Both the position numbers and the translations under genes were made by a program. The notes beneath the pieces were generated by a model. The model was given only the letters and a program-made list of their open reading frames with translations, ran no database searches and was not told the origin of the DNA. 64,000 nt of DNA from Gluconobacter thailandicus F149-1 = NBRC 100600 (GTDB lineage Bacteria > Pseudomonadota > Alphaproteobacteria > Acetobacterales > Acetobacteraceae): positions 1 through 64,000 of the forward strand of contig NZ_BANH01000003.1 of assembly GCF_000964465.1 (NCBI RefSeq), written 5' to 3'. Positions within the stretch are counted from its first letter, which is position 1. The number at the start of each line of letters is the position of its first letter. Positions 1 through 8,535 of this stretch are shown here, one piece after another.

Positions 1-38
1 AATCAAAATTCCCTACAAAAATCAATGGGTCCTGAGCC
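1..38 (-). mobile_element. IS5-type element terminus (end only)
   Basis: Positions 16-38 (core CAAAAATCAATGGGTCCTG) match the outer end of the eroded IS5-type transposase copy near 63938-63962, in the same orientation and with only a few differences. In that copy the transposase runs leftward from this end, so here the body of the element should lie left of the window. The end abuts the stop codon of the adjacent oxidase gene. The IS5 assignment is borrowed from the other copy. Confidence 0.5.
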
Positions 39-1363
39 TAAAAATCTGAAACTTTTCCCCAAGAAGAATTTCTAAAGCGAGAAAGTTTATACTGCTCAAC
101 TTCAGTAATTGGTGGCCGACCCAGCAATATGTCGGCTATAAGATGCCCTGCACCCGGCCCAATCCCAAAACCATGTCCAGAAAAACCCGCTGCAATAAAG
201 AGGCCGGGAATACCACTGTCTGGATCAATAATGGGAACGCCATCTGGGGTGCTGTCAATGTACCCAGCCCATTCAGCCTGAACCGTCACATTCTTCAGAG
301 CGGGCAGAAGCGCTCTAGCATGCTGCAAAGTCTTATGAATCGTTCCAGTATCTGGGCGAGGATCAAGGATACGGGTTTTCTCCATAGGCGTCGGTTGATC
401 CAGTTTCCATTTGGCACTTGTATCGAAACCATACCGCCACGCCTGTAAACCGCCGGGAGCAAGCTGACGCCACCGACGTGCAAACATCGGAAGAAACTGT
501 CTGGCACTCTTTAGCATTCCGGGGGTTGGATCTACGCGCCCGTTTCCGGAAATGGCAAGTGTGTAGCCGCCATCTCCACGGCGTGTGACAGATGCATCCT
601 GAGTATGAAGAGCGTCTGGAAGACCTGATGCGCCAGGTTTGACTGAGAGAATTGACGAACGGACGGATGCTTGAGGAACGCTAACACCCACCTGATTCAG
701 AAAGGAACGAGCCCACACGCCCCCTGCCATGACAACCTGTGACGTGCGAATGGTTCCGCGCTCTGTCACAACGCCGCAAATAGTTCCTCCGGACAGTTCG
801 ACGCCTCGGGCCGCGCAGTTCTGAATGACATGGCCACCATGTTTGAGGACACCTTTGGCAATCACGGGGGCAGCCAGAGCGGGGTCAGCAATACCATCGG
901 TCGGTGACCATACGCCTCCAAGCCATTTGCGGTGTGTGGCTTTCCCTCGTTGTGCGGCTTCGTCCGCATTCAGCAGTCGGGTGTCAACGCCTTCACCTCG
1001 AGCGAATTTGCCCCACCGTGCCCATCCATCCAGTTCAGGCTGATCATTCGTCAGATACAGTAATCCGCAGCGGCGGAACCCAAGAGTTTCACCGATGTCA
1101 GCTGTCATTTCTTCCCAGAGAGAGAGGCTCCGGGTGGACAGGGGCAACTCACGTGCGTCGCGATTTTGCTGACGGCACCAACCCCAGTTCCTGCTGGACT
1201 GCTCAGCCCCGACGGCCCCTTTTTCAAGAAGAACGACCTTCATTCCCGCCCTAGCCAGCCAGTAGGCTGCTGAAACCCCTACAATTCCGGCGCCTACAAC
1301 AACAACGTCCGCTTCTGCTGGAACGCTGGGATCGGTCTGAATCAGGTGCAGTGGGGCAGGCAT
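38..1363 (-). CDS. FAD-dependent amine/amino-acid oxidoreductase (DAO family)
   Basis: This is a 441-residue oxidase of the D-amino-acid-oxidase/glycine-oxidase fold, expected to oxidise a C-N bond of an amine or imino acid in the cytoplasm and pass electrons from FAD. An N-terminal Rossmann motif (VVVVGAGIVGVSAAYWLA) binds FAD, and a C-terminal GFSGHGFGIGPGAG closes the dinucleotide fold, as in full-length members. The ATG at 1363 is preferred because GGAG lies six bases upstream; an in-frame ATG at 1402 would add 13 residues without a site. It follows a cupin gene on the same strand, 128 bases downstream. The TAG stop coincides with an IS end, so the native C-terminus may have been altered. 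Substrate is unknown; opine-, sarcosine- or N-alkyl-amino-acid oxidases are alternatives. Confidence 0.8.
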   Translation of the reverse strand: MPAPLHLIQTDPSVPAEADVVVVGAGIVGVSAAYWLARAGMKVVLLEKGAVGAEQSSRNWGWCRQQNRDARELPLSTRSLSLWEEMTADIGETLGFRRCGLLYLTNDQPELDGWARWGKFARGEGVDTRLLNADEAAQRGKATHRKWLGGVWSPTDGIADPALAAPVIAKGVLKHGGHVIQNCAARGVELSGGTICGVVTERGTIRTSQVVMAGGVWARSFLNQVGVSVPQASVRSSILSVKPGASGLPDALHTQDASVTRRGDGGYTLAISGNGRVDPTPGMLKSARQFLPMFARRWRQLAPGGLQAWRYGFDTSAKWKLDQPTPMEKTRILDPRPDTGTIHKTLQHARALLPALKNVTVQAEWAGYIDSTPDGVPIIDPDSGIPGLFIAAGFSGHGFGIGPGAGHLIADILLGRPPITEVEQYKLSRFRNSSWGKVSDF

Positions 1364-1491
1364 GAAAGTCTCCGTGCTGTGTGCGGAAGAGTGTAGGGGC
1401 ATTCAGGTAGTTTTTGACACTGCAAACCCTGTAATGAATGGCAGGGTATTTCGAAGTTCAGCCTTGGTTCAGCAGGTCTCGAAGCGTATGG

Positions 1492-1845
1492 TCATTCCAC
1501 GAAAACGTAGATCTTTTTTACGGTCTCGATCGTTTCCCAGGTTCCGATGAAACCGGGCTTCATAATGAAGCTGTCTCCGGCTTTGAAGAGATAGGACTCT
1601 CCTTGGTTTTCTGTAATTCTGACAAGGCCTTCAAGGATATGGCAGAATTCGAAAGCCTCACCCTTGATGGATTTGGTCGTGCCGGGAGTGGCTTCCCATA
1701 TACCGGTGCGAACATTTCCGTTGCGTGACGTATCCAACGCCCATGTCTTGAAAGCTGGATTGCCTGAAATAAGACGTTCCGGGGTCGAAGCAGATTCGCG
1801 TGGTGTAAAGTCCGGGTTTGTCTTGACAGGGAGAAGCAGGTTCAT
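1492..1845 (-). CDS. Small cupin protein (DUF861/EutQ-like)
   Basis: A single-domain cupin of 117 residues when started at the ATG at 1845. The core contains the glycine-rich turn and the segment EFCHILEGLVRITE followed by FKAGDSFIMKPGFIGTWE, typical of the DUF861 cupins found beside amine oxidases and polyamine genes. Metal ligands are not all obvious. Starts at 1857 and 1950 are also open, but none of the three has a strong ribosome site; 1845 gives the usual family length. It is the first gene before the FAD oxidase and probably shares its transcript. Its biochemical role in such clusters is not established; sensing or isomerising a pathway intermediate are possibilities. Confidence 0.7.
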   Translation of the reverse strand: MNLLLPVKTNPDFTPRESASTPERLISGNPAFKTWALDTSRNGNVRTGIWEATPGTTKSIKGEAFEFCHILEGLVRITENQGESYLFKAGDSFIMKPGFIGTWETIETVKKIYVFVE

Positions 1846-2012
1846 GGAGGGTCTCATAGAATGGGAATTTGCAGACCTAATGTGCAGTGTTTCACGCCGG
1901 TTCTGATCCTGATTTTCAGGCCTGTATAGCAGGGCGTGCTGCATCCTCATTTCAATATGAAATTTCCTGCGCCGAATGAAGGAAACCTGATAACGACTGT
2001 TGGCCTGAAGGC

Positions 2013-2032
2013 GGCATCATAACGATCATGCC
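2013..2032. promoter_or_regulatory. Imperfect palindrome in divergent promoter region
   Basis: GGCATCAT-aacg-ATCATGCC is an inverted repeat of eight bases per arm with one mismatch. It lies 30 bases upstream of the HAD gene and in the gap divergent from the cupin-oxidase pair. It could be an operator for a local regulator. This is pattern recognition only. Confidence 0.3.
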
Positions 2033-2062
2033 AGACAGTAATGGCCTCACAAGGAATCGTGT

Positions 2063-2728
2063 ATGACCTTCCGTCCCAAGTTCATTACCTTTGACTGCTA
2101 CGGCACACTGACATTCTTCGATATGGCTGGTGCAGCCCGCAGGATTTACGGTGAAACACTGAGCGAACCGGCAATGCAGCTCTTCATCAAGAATTTTGCC
2201 GCTTACCGGCTTGATGAGGTGCTGGGCGCATGGAAACCTTATGCGGAGATTGTGCATAATGCTCTGGAGCGCACCTGCAAGAAGAATGGCGTGACGTTTC
2301 GTGAAGAAGACGCATTGCAGATTTACAATGAGGTTCCAACCTGGGGGCCTCATCCTGATGTGCCTGCGGGACTTGCCAAGGTTGCCAAGGAAATTCCCCT
2401 GGTCATTCTTTCCAACGCCATGAACAGCCAGATCATGTCGAATGTCGAAAAGCTGGGCGCGCCGTTTCACAAGGTCATTACGGCCGAGGAAACAGGAACC
2501 TACAAGCCCCAGATGAACGGGTTTGAATACATGCTGGATGTTCTGGGCTGCGGACCGGAAGACATCACGCATGTGTCGTCGTCTTTCCGCTATGATCTCA
2601 TGACCGCTTATGATCTGGGGATCCGATCAAAAGTCTGGGTCAACCGCGGCCATGAACCGGCTAACCCTTTTTACGAATATGAAGAAATCAAGGATATCAG
2701 CGGACTTCCCGGTGTCTTCGGCCTTTAA
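2063..2728 (+). CDS. Type II haloacid dehalogenase-like hydrolase (HAD)
   Basis: A 221-residue HAD-superfamily hydrolase. The first motif FDCYGTLTFFD carries the nucleophile aspartate; the threonine motif is in VILSNAMNS, and the lysine and acidic motifs follow in TYKPQMNGF and HVSSSFRYDLMTA. The arrangement (helical cap after motif I, Ser-Asn motif II) fits L-2-haloacid dehalogenases. Members outside dechlorinating bacteria often act on unidentified 2-substituted acids or small phosphates. AAGGAA upstream of the ATG supports the start. A second homologue is at 13448-14167. It converges on the oxidase at 2780-4054 across a shared hairpin. Confidence 0.85.
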   Translation: MTFRPKFITFDCYGTLTFFDMAGAARRIYGETLSEPAMQLFIKNFAAYRLDEVLGAWKPYAEIVHNALERTCKKNGVTFREEDALQIYNEVPTWGPHPDVPAGLAKVAKEIPLVILSNAMNSQIMSNVEKLGAPFHKVITAEETGTYKPQMNGFEYMLDVLGCGPEDITHVSSSFRYDLMTAYDLGIRSKVWVNRGHEPANPFYEYEEIKDISGLPGVFGL

Positions 2729-2737
2729 AGACACTCA

Positions 2738-2766
2738 GCCAGCAGGAGCATCGCTCTCCTGCTGGC
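2738..2766. terminator. Bidirectional hairpin terminator
   Basis: An 11-bp perfect stem (GCCAGCAGGAG with CTCCTGCTGGC) and a 7-base loop between two convergent genes. The T-run is weak on both sides, so efficiency is uncertain, but position and stem strength fit a shared terminator. Confidence 0.7.
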
Positions 2767-2779
2767 ATTCTTGAAGAAA

Positions 2780-4054
2780 TTAGAGATATTTGTCTTTGGT
2801 ACGATAATAAGCCCCGACGATTGGCATGAAATGCGTAGCAATTCCGTAGGCGGGGATGGGCTGCCATGGACGGTTCCACACAGGAATATCAACCTGTTCC
2901 CCGGCAAGCTTTCGACCTAGCAGATGGCCAAGATGAACGGACATCTGAACACCATGTCCGCTCAGGCCCATCGCGTAGGTGACGCCATTCCACTCTCCGG
3001 CATGCGGAAGGCGGTCCACGCTCATGTCGACGTTGCCGCCCCAGCAATAGTCGATTTCCGTGCCTTCAAGCTCAGGATAGATTTCCGTCAGTGCGGCATG
3101 CAGGATCTGCCCTGACTGAATGTCAGATTTTTCGCCGGACTGCGAAAAGTTGGCGCGTCCGCCGAAGACCAATCGTCGGTCTGCGGTGGTTCGGAAATAG
3201 TTATGGATATTGCGTGTCGTGACGACATTGCGGCGCCCAGGCAGAATGCGGGAAAACAGGTCTTCAGGCATGGGTGCCGTGGCGACAATGAAACTGCCGA
3301 CCGGCATAATGCGGCGTCGAAACCAGCTTGGTGCTTTCCGGCTTGTTCCAGTTGCCAGCAAAACATTCTGCGCCTGAATAACGCCTGCTGAAGAGGAAAC
3401 TTCAAACATGCTGCCCGCACGGCGAAGGGCAGTCATAGGTGTGTTTTCGAAGATTTTGGCACCTGCCGACATGGCTTTGGCTGCAAGAGCGCTTCCGAAT
3501 TTTCCAACGTGCATCTGCGCACTCTTACGATACAGAATGCCGCCCTCGAAGGTTGTCGACCCACCGATTTCTGCTGCAACCTCCTCGCGGTCAAGGAGAT
3601 CGGTTTCGGGGTCAACATGCTGCTTTACAGCTTCCTGATCCGCACGCAGACCTGCCAGATGCTTTTCAGTCCAGGCAACTTTCAGCTTTCCGCACCGACG
3701 GAAATCACAGTTAATATCTTCGGTCGTAACAATCTGTTCGACCGTATCAACAGCGTCATCAAAGAAGCGGTACAATGCAATGGCCTGCTCCAGACCATAT
3801 TTTCCTGCCATGGCCTGAAAATTGCCAGCCGTCCCGTTGTTGACGTGTCCGCCATTTCGGCCGGAGGCGTGGCATGCAATCTGGTCTGCTTCCAGGACGA
3901 CAACAGTCTTGCCGGCCTTGGCTAGCGTTCGGGCCGCTGAAAGGCCGGTAAAGCCGCCGCCTACGATCACGACATCTGCACGTGTAGGAAACTCAGAAAG
4001 ATCGGTGCCAGAGACAGGTACAATGCTGTCCAGCCAATAGGGAACAAGTTTCAC
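2780..4054 (-). CDS. FAD-dependent oxidoreductase, PuuB-like
   Basis: A 424-residue FAD enzyme of the gamma-glutamylputrescine-oxidase group. The FAD motif VVIVGGGFTGLSAARTLA is followed by the family signature ASGRNGG, and the C-terminal GLSGHGVQ motif closes the flavin site. PuuB relatives oxidise a terminal amine to an aldehyde, releasing ammonia and hydrogen peroxide. The GTG at 4054 is chosen because GGAG sits eight bases upstream and the residues before it, which would overlap the MFS gene, are low-complexity. It is the last gene of a minus-strand unit with the MFS carrier and the class III aminotransferase, which supports a role in amine breakdown. The exact substrate is unknown. Confidence 0.82.
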   Translation of the reverse strand: MKLVPYWLDSIVPVSGTDLSEFPTRADVVIVGGGFTGLSAARTLAKAGKTVVVLEADQIACHASGRNGGHVNNGTAGNFQAMAGKYGLEQAIALYRFFDDAVDTVEQIVTTEDINCDFRRCGKLKVAWTEKHLAGLRADQEAVKQHVDPETDLLDREEVAAEIGGSTTFEGGILYRKSAQMHVGKFGSALAAKAMSAGAKIFENTPMTALRRAGSMFEVSSSAGVIQAQNVLLATGTSRKAPSWFRRRIMPVGSFIVATAPMPEDLFSRILPGRRNVVTTRNIHNYFRTTADRRLVFGGRANFSQSGEKSDIQSGQILHAALTEIYPELEGTEIDYCWGGNVDMSVDRLPHAGEWNGVTYAMGLSGHGVQMSVHLGHLLGRKLAGEQVDIPVWNRPWQPIPAYGIATHFMPIVGAYYRTKDKYL

Positions 4055-4067
4055 GAGATGATCTCCG

Positions 4068-5423
4068 TCAGGAGGCACAGATGGAAGAAGAGGAGGGTTC
4101 GGCCAAAGAGGGTGGCTCTCCCAGAGAGGCATTCTTTGTTTCTGGAGCCCAGATCCAGCTGATCATGAGGCCTGCCAGCATGAAACCAGCCGCTGTGAGC
4201 ATCATGGGTTGCATTCCAAACCGAGCATATCCAAGCGGCAGCAGAAATGTTCCAAGTGCCGCCCCCAGCCTGCTGAACGAGCACGCCATGCCGACTGCAC
4301 TCGCCCGTATGGCAGTTGGAAACAACTCATTGGGATAGACAAACTGCAGTCCGCTTCCGGCTGCTTCGGATATCGAATAAAGAATGAAGCCGGAAAAGAT
4401 CATCCAGTTGGCAGGATGAGGCGATATTCCCAGGAGTAAAAGCCCTGCCATGCTGATGGCGAAGGTACCAATCAGTAACAGGCGTCGCCCGACCAGGTTG
4501 ATCAGTCCCAGCGTTACGGGAAGGATACCCAGAATGGTCAGTCCCGTAATACAGAATGATCCCAACAAAGCATTCTGGACATGATACTGGTGCAGGAGCT
4601 GGGCTTGCAGCGTATGAATGGCAAACCCCGGAGCACTCTGCAGGATCCAGAATGCGCTAACGAACATGAGCGTACCCCGATAAGGGGATCGAATGATCTG
4701 GAGCAGGGAGAGCTGTCCCTGACTTTCTGCGCGTGGGAGAATGTCCGTTTTCAGGTGTGCCCGTATAACGTTTCTCGCGTCTTCGGTCCGTCCTTGCTGA
4801 ACCAGCCAGCGGGGAGATTCAGGTAGCCCCATCCGGAGGCAGAAGAGCACAAGTGATGGAACAGCGCTGGAGACCAGCATGATCCGCCATGACATGTCCG
4901 GAAAGAAGGAAAGCCCGTAGCCCACGGCATAGCTTGCCGTATATCCCATCCACCAGGCAAGGATCAGTCCGGAAAGGACAGGGCCCCGGAGTTTGCGAGG
5001 CATGAATTCCGTGACGTAGGACGTTGCGATGGGATAATCCGCCCCGACTGCTACACCGAGAAGGAAGCGGAGGCTTACGAGCAGTAACAGGCTGGAACCT
5101 ACACCCTGTAGCAGGGAAAAGACCACGAAAGCGGCAATGTTTAGTGTGAAGAGAGGTCGCCGTCCAAGTCGGTCCGAGACTGCTCCGCCCAGCATGCCGC
5201 CTGCCAGAACGCCAAGGAGTGCGGCCGCGCCGACAAGGCCTGTCTCTACGCCGGTGAGGTGAAGTTCCCGCACGATGGAGGGAAGTGCAATCCCAATGAT
5301 TCCGAGGATATAGCCGTCACAGAACGGGCCCCCGGCAGAAATCAAAGCGAGTTTTGAATGAAATCCGGCGGGCGGCAGATCATCCAATGTCATAGGCATG
5401 GAGGAGGAAGCGTCAGATGTCAT
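4068..5423 (-). CDS. MFS transporter (metabolite:H+ symporter type)
   Basis: A 451-residue major-facilitator carrier with about twelve hydrophobic segments. The loop 2-3 signature appears as GGAVSDRLGRRPLF, and the related loop after helix 8 is present. The N-terminus around GGPFCDGYILGIIGIA resembles the sugar/organic-acid symporter branch. It should act in the inner membrane, importing a substrate or exporting a product of the surrounding amine pathway. ATG at 5423 has AAGG nine bases upstream; ATG at 5450 is also in frame. It sits between the aminotransferase and the PuuB-like oxidase on the same strand with short gaps. Ligand cannot be read from sequence. Confidence 0.85.
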   Translation of the reverse strand: MTSDASSSMPMTLDDLPPAGFHSKLALISAGGPFCDGYILGIIGIALPSIVRELHLTGVETGLVGAAALLGVLAGGMLGGAVSDRLGRRPLFTLNIAAFVVFSLLQGVGSSLLLLVSLRFLLGVAVGADYPIATSYVTEFMPRKLRGPVLSGLILAWWMGYTASYAVGYGLSFFPDMSWRIMLVSSAVPSLVLFCLRMGLPESPRWLVQQGRTEDARNVIRAHLKTDILPRAESQGQLSLLQIIRSPYRGTLMFVSAFWILQSAPGFAIHTLQAQLLHQYHVQNALLGSFCITGLTILGILPVTLGLINLVGRRLLLIGTFAISMAGLLLLGISPHPANWMIFSGFILYSISEAAGSGLQFVYPNELFPTAIRASAVGMACSFSRLGAALGTFLLPLGYARFGMQPMMLTAAGFMLAGLMISWIWAPETKNASLGEPPSLAEPSSSSICAS

Positions 5424-5457
5424 AGTGGGCAACCTTCTGCTTCCTTTCATGGTTCAT

Positions 5458-6840
5458 TCAGACCTTCAGAGCGCTGGCCACGGCTGGGTCTTCCAGGACG
5501 CGGTCCAGGACCGAGACAATGCCGTCACAGAGCTGATCCATCTCGGCGATTGTGCTGCACAGGGGCGGTGCAAGCCCGATGACATCATCGCCAAAGGCCC
5601 GGAAGAGAATACCCTGTTCGTAGCCATACCGGCTTAGCTTTCCGGAAATTCCAAGCTGCGCGTCAGGTTTGGTTTTGGCTGCCTTGTCGGTCACAAGCTC
5701 AATGCCGGCGAGCATTCCAAGAGACCGGGTTGTTCCCACCAATGGATGATTGCCGAGGCCGCGCAGGCGTGTGGCAAGATGCTCGCCGACGCGGGTTCCG
5801 TTCTCAAGAAGGCCACCTTCATACAGGTCGAGAACGGCGAGGCCGATGGCCGCACTGACCGGATGGGCGCTATAGGTCTGACCATGTCCGACAGAGACGC
5901 CTGGGGGGGTCTTGTCACGGATCGTCTCGTAGATCGTATCGGACATGAAAACACCACCCATGGGGGCGTAGCCAGCCGTCAGACCCTTTGCGACGGTCAT
6001 CATGTCTGGTTCGATATTTTCATGAGCGCAGGCAAAGAGGGGGCCAGTCCGCCCGAAGCCTGTGATGACTTCATCGACAACGAACAGGATATCCAGTTCA
6101 CGACATGCGGCCTGCATGGCTGTTGCCCAGCCCTTTGGCGGTACAATCACCCCCCCGGATCCCTGAACCAGTTCGCAGTAGAAGGCCGCGACATGCTGTG
6201 GACCACCAATTTTGGTGACTTCATCATGGAATGCCTGGACTGAGGCCCGGATAATGGCTTCAGCGTCGGGTCCTGCAGGATGACGATAGGGATCGGGGCT
6301 GGGAATATGATGCTGCCACGGAAGCGGGACATCGGCATCACGATGAAAGACCGGAAGCGCGGTCAGGCCGGCGCCGACAAAAGAAGAGCCATGGTAGCCC
6401 TTCTGTAAGCCGATGACATGACGCTTTTCGGGCGTGCCACGTGCGTACTGGTAATAACGGATGAAACGGAGCGTGCTGTCCACCGCATCGGAACCACCGA
6501 GTGCGAAATAAATGTGATTGAGATGCCCTGGAGCATGCCGTGTCAGCCGTGCAGCCAGTTCGATGGCGGGCTCGTTTGAAAAACCGAAATAACCGGTGGC
6601 ATAGGGCAGTTTCTCAAGTTGACGTCGGCCGGCCTCGATCACGCTTTCGCAGCCATAACCGGTGTTGACGCACCAAAGTCCGGAAAAACCGTCCAGAAGA
6701 CGGTTTCCTTTGCTGTCAGTCAGCCAGACGCCCTTGCCGGATTCGAGAATGGTTGCCCCACTGGTTTCGTGGCCCTGCCATGACGAAACGGGATGGATGA
6801 GATGTTCGCGATCAAGCGAAACGAGACGTGGCGTATCCAT
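5458..6840 (-). CDS. Class III (omega-amino acid/amine:pyruvate) aminotransferase
   Basis: A 460-residue PLP enzyme of fold type I, class III. Landmarks are the substrate/phosphate segment ALGGSDAVDSTLRF, the cofactor aspartate in FVVDEVITGFGRTG and the PLP lysine in MTVAKGLTAGYAPMG. It should transfer the terminal amino group of an omega-amino acid or diamine to pyruvate or 2-oxoglutarate, giving a semialdehyde for one of the neighbouring aldehyde dehydrogenases. ATG at 6840 is chosen because AGGA lies seven bases upstream and it matches family length; open frame extends much further upstream to 7215 without homology. It heads the minus-strand unit and is divergent from the aldehyde dehydrogenase at 7051. 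Confidence 0.9.
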   Translation of the reverse strand: MDTPRLVSLDREHLIHPVSSWQGHETSGATILESGKGVWLTDSKGNRLLDGFSGLWCVNTGYGCESVIEAGRRQLEKLPYATGYFGFSNEPAIELAARLTRHAPGHLNHIYFALGGSDAVDSTLRFIRYYQYARGTPEKRHVIGLQKGYHGSSFVGAGLTALPVFHRDADVPLPWQHHIPSPDPYRHPAGPDAEAIIRASVQAFHDEVTKIGGPQHVAAFYCELVQGSGGVIVPPKGWATAMQAACRELDILFVVDEVITGFGRTGPLFACAHENIEPDMMTVAKGLTAGYAPMGGVFMSDTIYETIRDKTPPGVSVGHGQTYSAHPVSAAIGLAVLDLYEGGLLENGTRVGEHLATRLRGLGNHPLVGTTRSLGMLAGIELVTDKAAKTKPDAQLGISGKLSRYGYEQGILFRAFGDDVIGLAPPLCSTIAEMDQLCDGIVSVLDRVLEDPAVASALKV

Positions 6841-6867
6841 AATGATTCCTGTCCTGATCCTGACCAC

Positions 6868-7036
6868 GATCATTGCGCAAAGACCGTGATATGTAATGCA
6901 AGAAAAGCCAATATCCGGAGCATAAAATGCTGTTGGTGCGGTCGGAATAGCAGGGGTATTCAAATGTGCTGAGGGAGTATTTTGCCGTTTGCTCCACATG
7001 TACGGCTGCGCACATTGTATCCCTCCCGCAATGATC
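6868..7036. promoter_or_regulatory. Divergent promoter region with paired 10-bp inverted sites
   Basis: The gap between the aminotransferase and aldehyde dehydrogenase genes carries GATCATTGCG at 6868-6877 and its exact reverse complement at 7027-7036. Each copy lies just upstream of one start codon (27 and 14 bases). The symmetric placement suggests binding sites for one regulator controlling both operons, perhaps the Lrp/AsnC protein encoded at 21012. Function is inferred. Confidence 0.4.
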
Positions 7037-7050
7037 TTTCGCAGGCATGA

Positions 7051-8532
7051 ATGATGACAGGCATTACCTTTGATCCGACCCAGGTGGCGCTGCCAAACGC
7101 GCATTTTGTGGGTGGAAAGCTTCTGAAAGGTGAGGGAGCTACTCCTGTTCATACGCCCTCGGATGGTCGGTTGCTCTGTCATCTGCCGGAAGCTGGAGCT
7201 GATCTGGTGGATCATGCGGTCTGTCTTGCACAGGATGTCCAGATCCGTTCCGGTTGGGCAACCTGTGCTCCGCGGGAGCGTGGGCGTGTTCTGAGGCGAT
7301 GGGCTGATCTTGTAGAACAGAATGCTGTGGAACTGGCGCGTCTGGAGACAGTCTGTTCGACGCGCCCGATTGCAGAGACAACGGCCTGGGATGTTCCTTT
7401 TACGGCAGAAGGCATCCGTTTCTTCTCTGAATATGCAGACAAGCTGGGTGGGGAAGTCGCTGCGACCCAGAGTGACCTGCTGGGTATGGTTCTGGCTGAG
7501 CCTTATGGCGTTATCGGTGCTATTGCGCCCTGGAATTTTCCTTTGGTCATGGGGAGCTGGAAAGTTATTCCGGCACTGGCGGCAGGAAATGGCGTCGTGC
7601 TCAAACCATCAGAAATGACGCCGTTTTCAATCATTCGACTGGCGGAACTGGCAGTCGAGGCCGGAGTTCCGGCAGGTCTGTTCAACGTTGTACAGGGAAC
7701 AGGTCCGATTACGGGGGACGCTCTGGCCCGACATCCAGTCTGCGGAAAGCTGACATTCACGGGCTCCACGCGAACAGGCATCGAAATCATGAAGGCTGCT
7801 GCCGAGAGCGGGCCCAAGCCTGTCACACTCGAGTTGGGCGGGAAGAGCCCTCAGATCGTTTTCGACGATATCCGCGACGCAGATGCGGTTGCTGATCGTA
7901 TCCTGCGAGCCTTTACGGGAAATGCGGGACAGGTGTGTGTTTCGGGTTCGCGCCTTATCGTTCAGAAGGGGGTTCATGACGTTCTTCTGGAAAAGATCAT
8001 CGAGCGGGCCCAGGGCTTTGTATCTGGTTCACTTGAAAAGGCCGAAACGCGCTATTCTCCCATCATTTCGGAGCGACAGGCTGCATCCATTGAGGCTGCC
8101 GTTCATGAGAGTATGCAGGCAGGAGCTTCCGCACTCCTTCCCTTGAACCGGTTGAGCAGTCCTGGGGGAGTATTTCTCTCTCCATGTATTCTTTCCGATG
8201 TTACGCCGCAGACACGGGCGGTTAAGGACGAACTCTTTGGCCCTGTGTTGACAGTTCAGACATTTGACGACGAGGCCGAGGCGTTCGCTCTGGCGTCTCA
8301 TGCCACTTACGGTCTCGCGGCAGGCGTGCATACAGCCGATCTGGGACGTGCCATGCGTGCTGTGCGCAACCTCAAAGCAGGGACTGTCTGGGTCAATCGT
8401 TATGGCCGTTCATCGGACTTCGTGATTCCCACGGGCGGTTATGGTGGGTCAGGCATTGGCAAGGATCTTGGGCGTCAGGCTGTCGAGGCTAACCTGCGCT
8501 ACAAAAGTGTCCTCATGGCGTTTGAGGGCTAA
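7051..8532 (+). CDS. NAD(P)-dependent aldehyde dehydrogenase (PuuC/AldA-like)
   Basis: A 493-residue aldehyde dehydrogenase. Visible catalytic residues are Asn162 (in APWNFP), Glu261 (TLELGGKSP) and the nucleophile Cys296 (GNAGQVCVSG). It oxidises an aldehyde to the acid with NAD(P)+ in the cytoplasm. As the first gene of a plus-strand operon with an amidohydrolase and a decarboxylating-type dehydrogenase, and divergent from the aminotransferase, it is a good candidate to take the aldehyde from the FAD oxidases, analogous to PuuC. The ATG at 7051 is followed at once by a second ATG, so the start may be three bases later. Substrate specificity is not readable. Confidence 0.9.
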   Translation: MMTGITFDPTQVALPNAHFVGGKLLKGEGATPVHTPSDGRLLCHLPEAGADLVDHAVCLAQDVQIRSGWATCAPRERGRVLRRWADLVEQNAVELARLETVCSTRPIAETTAWDVPFTAEGIRFFSEYADKLGGEVAATQSDLLGMVLAEPYGVIGAIAPWNFPLVMGSWKVIPALAAGNGVVLKPSEMTPFSIIRLAELAVEAGVPAGLFNVVQGTGPITGDALARHPVCGKLTFTGSTRTGIEIMKAAAESGPKPVTLELGGKSPQIVFDDIRDADAVADRILRAFTGNAGQVCVSGSRLIVQKGVHDVLLEKIIERAQGFVSGSLEKAETRYSPIISERQAASIEAAVHESMQAGASALLPLNRLSSPGGVFLSPCILSDVTPQTRAVKDELFGPVLTVQTFDDEAEAFALASHATYGLAAGVHTADLGRAMRAVRNLKAGTVWVNRYGRSSDFVIPTGGYGGSGIGKDLGRQAVEANLRYKSVLMAFEG

Positions 8533-8535
8533 GCC

